This document shows positions 15,645 to 23,255 of a stretch of DNA of 64,000 nt, piece after piece (positions within the stretch are counted from its first letter, which is position 1; each line of letters opens with the position of its first letter). The position numbers and the translations under genes were made by a program. The DNA comes from Breznakia pachnodae (GTDB lineage: Bacteria; Bacillota_I; Bacilli_A; Erysipelotrichales; Erysipelotrichaceae). The stretch is from NCBI RefSeq assembly GCF_030814225.1, contig NZ_JAUSUR010000006.1, forward strand, positions 124,001 to 188,000, given 5' to 3'. The notes under the pieces are model-generated. The model saw nothing but the letters and a program-made list of their open reading frames with translations, made no database searches and was not told the DNA's origin.

Positions 15645-16232
15645 CTATTGATCAAAATGAAATCGTTCATCTACCTTTGCTACAACCTTTACACCGGCAT
15701 TTTTCGCAGCCGCTATTCCATAATTAGAATCCTCTATAATCAGAGTTTCTTTTGCATTTACTGACAGGCAATTTAATGTATGTAAATAAATTTCCGGATG
15801 AGGTTTACTTTCTTTAAACATCATCCCACTCACAATTGCATCAAAGTAATGATCAATATTATTTTCTCTGCAAACCTTTTCAATAAAATCCAAATGGTTG
15901 GAAGAGGCAATTGCAACCATTATCCCTTGCTGTTTCAAATATCGGATAAGAAACTTTGCATAAGGATTTAAGATATCTGTACAATCAACCTCTTCAACAT
16001 TTGTTGTTCTACAATAGTAATCATACATTTCATCATATGTATAATCACTTTCTAACCATCCTGCCATCAATTCCCATGTTCTCTGGTGACTTGATCCAAT
16101 AACTTCTGATACAATTTTTTGCGACTTTGGTTTTCCATGATTTTCTAGAAACGTCATCATCTCATACATATAGTACGGTTCCGAATCAATCAGCACACCA
16201 TCCATATCAAAAATTACTGCTTTAATTTTCAT
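15645..16232 (-). CDS. HAD-superfamily phosphatase (beta-PGM-like), truncated by in-frame amber codon
   Basis: Sugar-phosphate phosphatase or mutase of the beta-phosphoglucomutase-like HAD subfamily. Motif I is FDMDGVLIDSEP (8-19), motif II IASSN, motif III lysine in KESKPHPEIY and motif IV IEDSNYGIAAA. All catalytic motifs precede the TAG at codon 196, so the core may still fold. The frame continues past the TAG (separate entry), giving 224 codons in total, the normal family length. It follows the deglycase gene by 2 bp. Readings: recent nonsense mutation (CAG to TAG is a single change), amber read-through, or sequencing error. Confidence 0.8.
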   Translation of the reverse strand: MKIKAVIFDMDGVLIDSEPYYMYEMMTFLENHGKPKSQKIVSEVIGSSHQRTWELMAGWLESDYTYDEMYDYYCRTTNVEEVDCTDILNPYAKFLIRYLKQQGIMVAIASSNHLDFIEKVCRENNIDHYFDAIVSGMMFKESKPHPEIYLHTLNCLSVNAKETLIIEDSNYGIAAAKNAGVKVVAKVDERFHFDQ

Positions 16233-16234
16233 GA

Positions 16235-17266
16235 TTAATATTCAAATTGACGATAGTAGCGTCTGTAATTTAAGTTATGTTTTGTGTATGTTTCGTAGTG
16301 TGCTGCTAATCTTTCTGTTAATAAACTAGTTGCAATTAATGGAGACACAAGTGCTCTAAACTTGTCATCAATACCATCAAGTGCATATTCAGCAGTATCA
16401 AATACAATCAAGTTATCTGTAATCTTTTTACAGAATGTTTCAACACGTGTATCTAAAGCACGACATTCATCTTCACCTTTCACTAAGAATACAGGCACAT
16501 CTTTTTCCACAAGTTCCAATGTTCCATGGAAGAATTCTGGTGAAGTAACAGATTTTGTACGTACCCACTGCATTTCTTCAAGAATACACATAGAGAATAA
16601 ATACGTTTCTCCCCATAATGCACCTGAACCTACCCAGATGTTATATGGCTCACTGTAATATTTTTTAGCAATTTCTTCTGCTTTTGGATCAAATTGTTCA
16701 CGAATATCTACTAAGTTTTTAAAAATACCTTTCATTTGATCAGCAAACAATTCATAGTCAGGGAAATCACCACGGTTGTATAATAATCTCAATGCCAATA
16801 AATTAAATAATAAATAACTGTATTCACACATACCAGTTGTCACATTCGCTTCAATTACTGTTTGTGCCACTTGTCCTAGAGGTCCTGTTGATTTTGTGAA
16901 TGCCATTACTTGGATACCATCAGCTACGATCCATTTCACAGCTTCGACAATTTCTTTTGTGTCCCCTGATGCACTTGCTGTAATTACGATTGAGTCTTTT
17001 GTTAGTTTACGATGTTTTAATACATTCAACTCAGCTGCATTTACTAAATAAACATCTACATCAGAATATTTTTCAATCGCATATTTGATTGGAGCAAATT
17101 CTGCCCATGTTCCACCAATTCCTAATAAGAAGATATTTGAATATCCATCTTTTGAAATTTTATCGGCTACTTTCTCAACCTCAGCACGTTGTGCATAGAT
17201 TGCATCTCCTTCTTTCAAATACTTTTCTGTGTCAAACTTTGGTAGTGTTACCTTCTCTTTTTCCAT
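16235..17266 (-). CDS. SIS-domain fructosamine-6-phosphate deglycase (FrlB/GfrF-like)
   Basis: Double-SIS enzyme of 343 residues, related to the isomerase half of glucosamine-6-phosphate synthase. IFLLGIGGTWAE (first SIS loop) and ITASASGDTKE are visible. The block SPEFFHGTLELVEKDVPVFL, then GEDECRALD and TDNLIVFDTAEY, and the end LNYRRYYRQFEY, closely parallel FrlB (fructoselysine-6-phosphate deglycase). The expected reaction cleaves a 6-phosphorylated Amadori compound to glucose 6-phosphate plus the amine. It is the first gene of the operon, with a TAAGAAGGAGGACG leader. An AgaS-type sugar isomerase is the main alternative. Confidence 0.8.
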   Translation of the reverse strand: MEKEKVTLPKFDTEKYLKEGDAIYAQRAEVEKVADKISKDGYSNIFLLGIGGTWAEFAPIKYAIEKYSDVDVYLVNAAELNVLKHRKLTKDSIVITASASGDTKEIVEAVKWIVADGIQVMAFTKSTGPLGQVAQTVIEANVTTGMCEYSYLLFNLLALRLLYNRGDFPDYELFADQMKGIFKNLVDIREQFDPKAEEIAKKYYSEPYNIWVGSGALWGETYLFSMCILEEMQWVRTKSVTSPEFFHGTLELVEKDVPVFLVKGEDECRALDTRVETFCKKITDNLIVFDTAEYALDGIDDKFRALVSPLIATSLLTERLAAHYETYTKHNLNYRRYYRQFEY

Positions 17267-17368
17267 TTCGTCCTCCTTCTTAATAAAACTTTCGTTTTAA
17301 AATCAATCATAAAGACAGAATCAAACCTGGCGCCTTGTGGTTCTTCTTGTATTCCACTTTACGTTTTT

Positions 17369-17397
17369 AATATACCAGTTAGTTGGTGCTATTGCAA
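17369..17397 (-). promoter_or_regulatory. Promoter of the PTS/Amadori operon
   Basis: Minus strand TTGCAA (17392-17397), 17 bp, TATATT (17369-17374) with TGG immediately before the -10. The transcript would have a leader of about 95 bases. Confidence 0.65.
17374..17387. promoter_or_regulatory. Possible operator: ACCA-N6-TGGT inverted repeat
   Basis: A short inverted repeat lies between the -35 and -10 elements of the operon promoter, where a repressor would block RNA polymerase. The neighbouring GntR-UTRA proteins are candidate binders, but the repeat is short and the link is inferred. Confidence 0.35.
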
Positions 17398-17406
17398 GCG
17401 GTTTCA
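17393..17406. promoter_or_regulatory. cre-like box (CcpA site) over the -35
   Basis: TGCAAGCGGTTTCA, read on the minus strand as TGAAACCGCTTGCA, differs from the cre consensus TGWAARCGYTWNCA at a single position. Overlap with the -35 would give carbon catabolite repression of the sugar operon. Confidence 0.6.
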
Positions 17407-17983
17407 TAAAAATATTATTTAAACAGTATAAACTAAAATTTAACAAAACATCAAATTCCCCTTTGTTTATGCATATATATTATACTTTTCTACAGTCATG
17501 TATTTTTTTATTCTTTTCTTATTTTCTTTCAATCAAAATGAAATTTTAGATAATTTACTGGCTAGTGGTTGAGTTATATTGGTTGCTTACCGACTATTTC
17601 TATTCAGCAAATATAACTAATTAAAATATATTGATAGTTTTTCTTATCCATTTAGATCACTCCGATTATCTTAACAAAATCTATAAATTCTAATTACATA
17701 AGCCTTATCCCCTTTATTGGTGGGGTTTTCCACAATTCCACATCTTAGTTTTTTAAAAAATCATTTGAATGTGCTACCTCAATATTTTTTTGTAATCATT
17801 TTCACTCTTCTTTTTATTTTTTATACATTTTTATTTCCTTGGTTTATCAAGTATGCCAATTCATTGTTTTTATATACCAAAGACAAAAAATATTAACAAC
17901 CTATATAAAGTCAGTATTAAACTAAGACGAAGGATTATAAAACATAAACTTAGAATTCACACAATAACAATGAAAGCAAAACA
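17407..17983. other. AT-rich intergenic stretch, nothing convincing
   Basis: About 575 bp between the PTS operon promoter and the terminator of the RhuM-Fic gene. Very AT-rich with pyrimidine runs. A CCCC-N9-GGGG-TTTT hairpin at about 17707-17726 could be a stray plus-strand terminator. I see no supported gene, tRNA or mobile element. Confidence 0.5.
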
Positions 17984-18026
17984 AAAAAAGAAGTAGAATT
18001 TCATAATCTAAAATTCATTTCTTCTT
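17984..18026 (-). terminator. Terminator after the RhuM-Fic gene
   Basis: Minus strand AAGAAG...GAATTT / AAATTC...CTTCTT interrupted stem followed by seven T. Confidence 0.6.
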
Positions 18027-18041
18027 ATTATTTAGTATTCG

Positions 18042-18995
18042 TTATTTCGCAATCAATACCGTGATTAGATTTACTACATTTTCTTTATCTTCAGGATTTG
18101 ATGATGCAATCAATATAGTGAGTGTTACTAATGTTTCATTTGATATTCTTTCAACACCATTCACCTTCAAATTATTATTTTTTTGTAAGAAATATAAAAA
18201 TACTATTGCTGCAATCCGTTTATTCCCATCTATAAAGCTATGATTTTTGGTAACTAAGTAAAGTAAATTTGCTGCTTTCAATTCTAGTGTTGGATACATT
18301 TCAATTCCATCATATGTTTGATAAATTGTTTGAATGCTTGAGTGAAATGAATCATCTCTTTCAATCGCAAATAGATCATCTTTATCTTCAAAACTACTTT
18401 TTCTAATTATATCTATGCATTCATTGTAGGTAAGTTTGTATATATCTTGTATTCCATTTGGACTTGTAAGTGTATGATGGTCATAATTATCTAATATCTC
18501 TAATCCTCTTTGATATGAATCTAAAAATCCCAACAGATCTTCACCAGTTATTTCATCCATCATATTTTTAGTTCTTAAATTATTCAACAATCCTAGTACC
18601 TTAGAATAATCTAACGTATCGCTACGTCGTTCATTAACAACATAACCATCAAGTAAATACTGCTTCAAAACTGAATTAGCCCATTTACGAAATAATACCC
18701 CTCTATTTGATTTCACTCGATATCCAACTGATATAATTACATCTAAGTTATAGTGATCTATATTATAACTTTTCCCATCATTTGCAGTTGTCGCAAATTT
18801 TGCGACAACTGCATCTTCATTATCTAATTCTTCCTTCAATACATTATTAATGTGTTTACCAATAGTCTTTACATCTCTATCAAATAACTCTGAAACTTGT
18901 TTTCTCGTTAACCACACTGTTTCCCCATCTAAATCTATATTCACATTAACTTCAAAACTTCCATCCTTAAAAATCATAACTTCTTTCTTAGTCAT
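18042..18995 (-). CDS. RhuM-type protein with C-terminal Fic domain
   Basis: Two-domain protein of 317 residues. Residues about 1-125 match the virulence RhuM / KilA-like DNA-binding-type domain (TVWLTRKQVSELFDRDVKTI, then YNIDHYNLDVIISVGYRV). The C-terminal part carries the Fic signature HSFIDGNKRIAA near residue 252, which binds ATP and transfers AMP or phosphate to a target protein. I see no obvious separate antitoxin ORF. Fic proteins of this kind act as toxins or regulators by modifying cellular targets. It is alone between AT-rich spacers, consistent with horizontal transfer. Function is inferred from domain architecture only. Confidence 0.85.
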   Translation of the reverse strand: MTKKEVMIFKDGSFEVNVNIDLDGETVWLTRKQVSELFDRDVKTIGKHINNVLKEELDNEDAVVAKFATTANDGKSYNIDHYNLDVIISVGYRVKSNRGVLFRKWANSVLKQYLLDGYVVNERRSDTLDYSKVLGLLNNLRTKNMMDEITGEDLLGFLDSYQRGLEILDNYDHHTLTSPNGIQDIYKLTYNECIDIIRKSSFEDKDDLFAIERDDSFHSSIQTIYQTYDGIEMYPTLELKAANLLYLVTKNHSFIDGNKRIAAIVFLYFLQKNNNLKVNGVERISNETLVTLTILIASSNPEDKENVVNLITVLIAK

Positions 18996-19037
18996 TTTAT
19001 TTTTATCCTTTCTATTAAAATATTCCCTATTCTTATA

Positions 19038-19066
19038 TTGTGAATATAGTTTAATAGTCCTAAAAT
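19038..19066 (+). promoter_or_regulatory. Possible plus-strand promoter of a small RNA
   Basis: TTGTGA, 17 bp, TAAAAT. Two and one mismatches from consensus respectively. It points away from the RhuM-Fic gene into an otherwise empty spacer that ends in a strong terminator. Confidence 0.35.
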
Positions 19067-19072
19067 ACTGTT

Positions 19073-19242
19073 AATATTTTATGTTAGAATAAAATGAAGA
19101 TAAGCCATAATAAAAGAAGAAATCACTTTAATACATTTCTTCTTAAAATATTTTATAAATACAAGTGCATCTAAATTAGGATGCTCAATAATATGTACTT
19201 CTTTATTATTTGCAATATCGGAAAAACCGATATTGCTTTTTT
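19073..19242 (+). ncRNA. Candidate small RNA between RhuM-Fic and the P-type ATPase
   Basis: The spacer has no credible gene on the plus strand, yet contains a perfect intrinsic terminator in that direction: GCAATATCGG / CCGATATTGC with an A5 loop, then six T (19212-19242). A 10 bp hairpin AAGAAGAAAT / ATTTCTTCTT sits at 19114-19144, and a plausible promoter lies at 19038-19066. This predicts an RNA of about 170 bases. A 26-codon frame from 19094 lacks a ribosome-binding site. The terminator is certain as sequence; the RNA is inferred. Confidence 0.4.
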
Positions 19243-19274
19243 ATTGTTTTGATATTTTTACGTTTAAATAAACC

Positions 19275-19320
19275 AAAAAAAAGACGAAATAAGTTTCTAA
19301 TGAAAGGATCTTATTTCATC
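19275..19320 (-). terminator. Terminator after the P-type ATPase
   Basis: Minus strand GATGAAATAAG / CTTATTTCGTC (one G-T pair) with a 16-base loop and eight T. Confidence 0.75.
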
Positions 19321-19338
19321 TATTGTTCTAGAATATTT

Positions 19339-21939
19339 CTATTTTACAAGTTTTAATGCTTTTACAATTTCCAATACAATAATTGGAACAAAACTTAAGA
19401 ACCAACTAAATGCATATAGGTCAATTGGTAATTGAGTTAATCCAAATATTTCAGTAATTGGTGGCACAAAGATAACTAATAACATTAATCCTGCTGATAA
19501 AGCAACTGCTTTGTTTAATGTTTTATTTGTAAATACTCCAATTTTAAACAATGATTTATTTGAACGCATATTGAATGCATGATGCACTTGAGATAATCCA
19601 AGTACAATAAATGCCATTGTTCTGGCAGTTGTTAAACCACCGTGTTCATATCCAAAGTGGAATGCAATTAATGATAATCCTCCAAACATAATCCCTTGAA
19701 GTACTACTTGTACACCTAAACCATGAGCAAAGATTCCTTCTTTCTTAGGTCTTGGTTTTTCATTCATTACATCTCCATCAATTGCTTCAGTTCCTAAGGC
19801 AATTGCAGGCATACTGTCTGTTACAAGGTTAATCCATAATAATTGCATAGAAAGCAATGGTGATACTTTCCAAAACAACATTGAGAAGAATACTAATGCT
19901 ATCTCTCCAATATTTGTCCCTAAAAGGAAACCAACAACTCTTCTGATATTACTGTAGATTCCTCTACCTTCTTTTACTGCTTCTACAATTGTCGCAAAGT
20001 TGTCATCCATAAGTGTAAGATCAGCAGCACTCTTTGCAACATCGGTACCAGTAATACCCATTGCACAACCAATATCTGCAGCTTTCAAGGATGGTGCATC
20101 ATTTACCCCATCACCTGTCATGGAAACAATCTTATCCTTCTTCTGCCATGCTCTAACAATACGAATTTTATCTTCTGGTGATACACGAGCATATACAGAT
20201 ATATGTTCTAATTGTTGATCCAGTTCTTCTTCACTCATTGCGCTAAGTTCCAATCCTGTAATCGCTCTATCCCCTTCATTAAAGATTCCCAATTGACGAG
20301 CAATTACTTCTGCAGTTACTACATGGTCACCAGTAATCATAATTGGTTTAATACCAGCTTTCTTACATACACGAATTGCTTCTTTTGCTTCTTCACGTGG
20401 TGGATCAATCATTCCTACTAATCCAAGTAATGTTAAATCATTTTCCAACATATCTGAATCAATATCATCAGGAATTGTATCAATCTCTTTATAGGCTACT
20501 GCAATCACACGCAGAGCCTCTTTACTCATATCTTCTACAACTTGTTCCGCTTTCTTCAAATCGCCCTTACATCGTCCTTCCATGACGTCAAAGGCACCTT
20601 TGGTAATCACAATTTTCTTACCATTAATCTCATTGATTACACTCATCATCTTACGATCAGAATCAAATGGTAATTCAAACAATCTAGGATACTCTTTATT
20701 GATTTCATCTTTAAAGATTCCATTCTTCATTCCAGCAGATACAATACTCGTTTCCGTAGGATCCCCTACTGATACTTCTTTTCCATCCTCTACTAAAATT
20801 GATCCATCACTACATAAAATTGCATACGTTAATAATTGCTTTATATCATCACTATTATGATCACTGATTGCTTCGCTTTCAGCTCCTTCATAATACGCTT
20901 TTACTAAGGTCATTTTATTTTGTGTAAGGGTACCTGTTTTATCACTACAAATAATCGATGTACTCCCAAGTGTTTCTACAGCTGGCAGTTTCTTAACGAT
21001 TGCATTTTGTCTTGCCATTCGCTCTACACCAATTGACAATACAACTGTAACAATTACTGGAAGTCCTTCAGGAATAGCCGATACCGCAAGTGATACTGCA
21101 GTCATAAAGATTTCCATAATTGGCATACCATCGACGATACCCATCACAAAGATAACTACACAGATAATTAAGGCTGCTATTCCCAGATATTTACCTAATA
21201 CTGCTAAACGTTCCTGTAATGGTGTTTTGGTATCAATTGCACTATCTAATAAGTTGGCAATTTTACCCATCTCCGTATTCATACCTGTTGCACTAACTAC
21301 TGCAACTGCTGTACCATTGGTAATCGTACAACCTGAATACACCATATTAATTCGATCTCCAAGTGCTTCTTTCTCTTCGATTATCACACTGGCATTCTTG
21401 TCACTTGGTACCGATTCACCCGTTAATGCGGATTCATCTGACTTTAATGCATTCGCACTAATTAAACGTGCATCTGCTGGAATAAAATCTCCTGCTTCCA
21501 AACGAATGATATCACCAACCACTAAGTTCTGTGTATCAATGATTTCTTCTTTCCCATCACGAATCACTCGACTTTGTGGTGTTGTCATATTCATCAAAGC
21601 CTCTAATGACTTTTCTGCTTTATTTTCCTGATATACTCCAACTACTGCATTTAATACAACAATTAATAATATCAGTAATGGCTCAAAGAATCCTGATAGA
21701 TGTTGTTCCATGATTGCTACAATAAATGAAACTACTGCAGCTAACAACAAAATCAGAATCATTACATCTTTGAACTGATCCAAGAATTTAGCAAAGTTGG
21801 TTTTCTTTGCTGATTCTTTTAATTTATTAAGACCATCTCGGTCTAATCTTTCTTTTACCTGCGCTGAGTCTAGTCCCTTTTTCTCATCGGACTTTAAATC
21901 TTCAATTACCTCTTTTGCGCTATGGTTATGTGCTAACAT
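19339..21939 (-). CDS. P-type cation ATPase, calcium (PMCA/SERCA) type
   Basis: P2-type ATPase of 866 residues, probably exporting Ca2+. Domain order: N-terminal cation-ATPase domain, actuator TGES loop, M4 SAIPEGLPVIVT (PEGL marks Ca2+ pumps), phosphorylation site SDKTGTLT, ITKGAFD in the nucleotide domain, ITGDH, and hinge MTGDGVNDAPSLK. A six-helix C-terminal block follows (LLWINLVTDSMPA). The start was placed at 21939, where AAAGGGG is 8 bases upstream; an upstream in-frame ATG lacks a site. A TATAAT lies about 38 bp before it. Confidence 0.95.
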   Translation of the reverse strand: MLAHNHSAKEVIEDLKSDEKKGLDSAQVKERLDRDGLNKLKESAKKTNFAKFLDQFKDVMILILLLAAVVSFIVAIMEQHLSGFFEPLLILLIVVLNAVVGVYQENKAEKSLEALMNMTTPQSRVIRDGKEEIIDTQNLVVGDIIRLEAGDFIPADARLISANALKSDESALTGESVPSDKNASVIIEEKEALGDRINMVYSGCTITNGTAVAVVSATGMNTEMGKIANLLDSAIDTKTPLQERLAVLGKYLGIAALIICVVIFVMGIVDGMPIMEIFMTAVSLAVSAIPEGLPVIVTVVLSIGVERMARQNAIVKKLPAVETLGSTSIICSDKTGTLTQNKMTLVKAYYEGAESEAISDHNSDDIKQLLTYAILCSDGSILVEDGKEVSVGDPTETSIVSAGMKNGIFKDEINKEYPRLFELPFDSDRKMMSVINEINGKKIVITKGAFDVMEGRCKGDLKKAEQVVEDMSKEALRVIAVAYKEIDTIPDDIDSDMLENDLTLLGLVGMIDPPREEAKEAIRVCKKAGIKPIMITGDHVVTAEVIARQLGIFNEGDRAITGLELSAMSEEELDQQLEHISVYARVSPEDKIRIVRAWQKKDKIVSMTGDGVNDAPSLKAADIGCAMGITGTDVAKSAADLTLMDDNFATIVEAVKEGRGIYSNIRRVVGFLLGTNIGEIALVFFSMLFWKVSPLLSMQLLWINLVTDSMPAIALGTEAIDGDVMNEKPRPKKEGIFAHGLGVQVVLQGIMFGGLSLIAFHFGYEHGGLTTARTMAFIVLGLSQVHHAFNMRSNKSLFKIGVFTNKTLNKAVALSAGLMLLVIFVPPITEIFGLTQLPIDLYAFSWFLSFVPIIVLEIVKALKLVK

Positions 21940-22050
21940 AAAATATTCCCCTTTCATGGTGTTATTACTATTATACACGTTTCCCAAAGAAAGTAGAAAA
22001 CTTTTAAATAAACTAATTTAAAGAAAGAAAAAACTACCCAAATTGGATAG

Positions 22051-22401
22051 TTATCGCTCATCTCTTATATTTACATTTGGATCAATTTCACCAGAGAATT
22101 CTCCAGCTAGAATTAAATTATTCAATGATCCAACTTTGATGACATCTTTTTCATCTAAATAATCTTTTGTATATGGTTTAATATAAAGTTTTCCTAAATC
22201 CGAATCAATTGTTTCTCCATAGTCTTCTAACTCTCTATCTCTATCTACAAAGATAATTTCAAAACGAGTACCAAGATCACAACTCACGCTACCTTTCGCA
22301 AATGGACCAATACCATCTACCATATTCAAAACTACTTTCGCACCATCAATTGAATGTCTTTTAATAATCTCTTGTGCTTTATCATCAACTTTTACATACA
22401 T
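22051..22401 (-). CDS. Iron-sulfur cluster biosynthesis-family protein (HesB-like)
   Basis: A 116-residue protein of the Firmicutes HesB-like branch that lacks the usual cysteine triad of A-type scaffolds. DGIGPFAKGSVSCDLGTRFEIIFVD and KLYIKPYTKDYLD match that branch. Only one cysteine is seen, so a classical A-type cluster carrier role is doubtful. The start at 22401 is supported by AAAGGAGG 10 bases upstream. Role in cluster maturation is inferred from family name only. Confidence 0.75.
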   Translation of the reverse strand: MYVKVDDKAQEIIKRHSIDGAKVVLNMVDGIGPFAKGSVSCDLGTRFEIIFVDRDRELEDYGETIDSDLGKLYIKPYTKDYLDEKDVIKVGSLNNLILAGEFSGEIDPNVNIRDER

Positions 22402-22480
22402 AATGTGTGCCTCCTTTCGTTGACTTCCTAACCTAATCATAAGCCAATCGAAGGATTAATTCTAATGATATGCATAATAA

Positions 22481-23149
22481 CTATTTTTGATTCAAATGAT
22501 AACTGATATCAATAAATTTATAAATAGTTTCTAAGGGTACACTTCCATCCAAAACAATTGTAAACCAATGTTTCTTATTCATATGATAACCACAGTAATA
22601 TAATTCATTATCTACAATCTTTTCAATTTCTTCTGGTGTATTTTTTAGATCTATAATCTCTACGAGTTCATCATTATTAATTCCCAGTTTATTTGCTTTC
22701 ACAGTAAGCAGTGCTGCATACCATTTCTTATTTTCTTTATGACGAAAGATTGCATTGTTTGGTGTTTTCTTCCAAAGAAACTCTAATTCTCCATTATAGG
22801 TTGTTTCAATATAACGAATCACTTCCTTAGTTACTTCATTTTTAAAGATATCTTCAACTGTACAGTTTTTAATTATATCATTGATTCTTTCTTCATAAGT
22901 TTCTCGAATTACTCCTAAGAATTCTCCACTTGCTCTTGAAATGTCCACTAGTACATATTCTTCATTGGTATTCATATCAATTACTTTTGTTATCATTTCT
23001 TTATTTGCATAAGTTACAACAATTGTAAATTGTTCATCAACCAAACTCGCTTGAAACTCATACACATCATTATGTTTTATAAATCCATAAATTACTAGAA
23101 GTTCCTCTTCTATTTTTCTGTTTTTTAGTTCTTTCTTTACTATCCTCAT
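22481..23149 (-). CDS. MmcQ/YjbR-family protein
   Basis: 222 residues. The C-terminal roughly 110 residues hold the MmcQ/YjbR domain: FLWKKTPNNAIFRHKENKKWYA, then YHMNKKHWFTIVLDGSV and YHLNQK end. The N-terminal half (about 100 residues) is a predicted alpha/beta extension with no domain I recognise. YjbR-type domains adopt a double-wing DNA-binding-like fold of unknown role. The ATG at 23149 is preferred over an in-frame GTG four codons earlier, with GAGG upstream. Confidence 0.8.
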   Translation of the reverse strand: MRIVKKELKNRKIEEELLVIYGFIKHNDVYEFQASLVDEQFTIVVTYANKEMITKVIDMNTNEEYVLVDISRASGEFLGVIRETYEERINDIIKNCTVEDIFKNEVTKEVIRYIETTYNGELEFLWKKTPNNAIFRHKENKKWYAALLTVKANKLGINNDELVEIIDLKNTPEEIEKIVDNELYYCGYHMNKKHWFTIVLDGSVPLETIYKFIDISYHLNQK

Positions 23150-23216
23150 GACAATCCTCACTCTTACTATAAGTTAATACTATCAAGAATCTCAACAGTG
23201 TCAACAAGTCAAAAGA

Positions 23217-23247
23217 AAAAGTAGTAAACTTTTCAGCTACTACTTTT
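23217..23247 (-). terminator. Terminator of the CoA-disulfide reductase operon
   Basis: Minus strand AAAAGTAGTA / TACTACTTTT perfect 10 bp stem with an 11-base loop, then TTCTTTT. Confidence 0.8.
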
Positions 23248-23255
23248 GTCAATTA

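Noticed and set aside
17707..17726. CCCC-N9-GGGG-TTTT hairpin in the empty spacer
   Set aside because: Only a 4 bp stem; no upstream gene to terminate.
19094..19174. 26-codon ATG frame inside the candidate small RNA
   Set aside because: No Shine-Dalgarno sequence upstream; the basic, hydrophobic composition is what AT-rich DNA would give.
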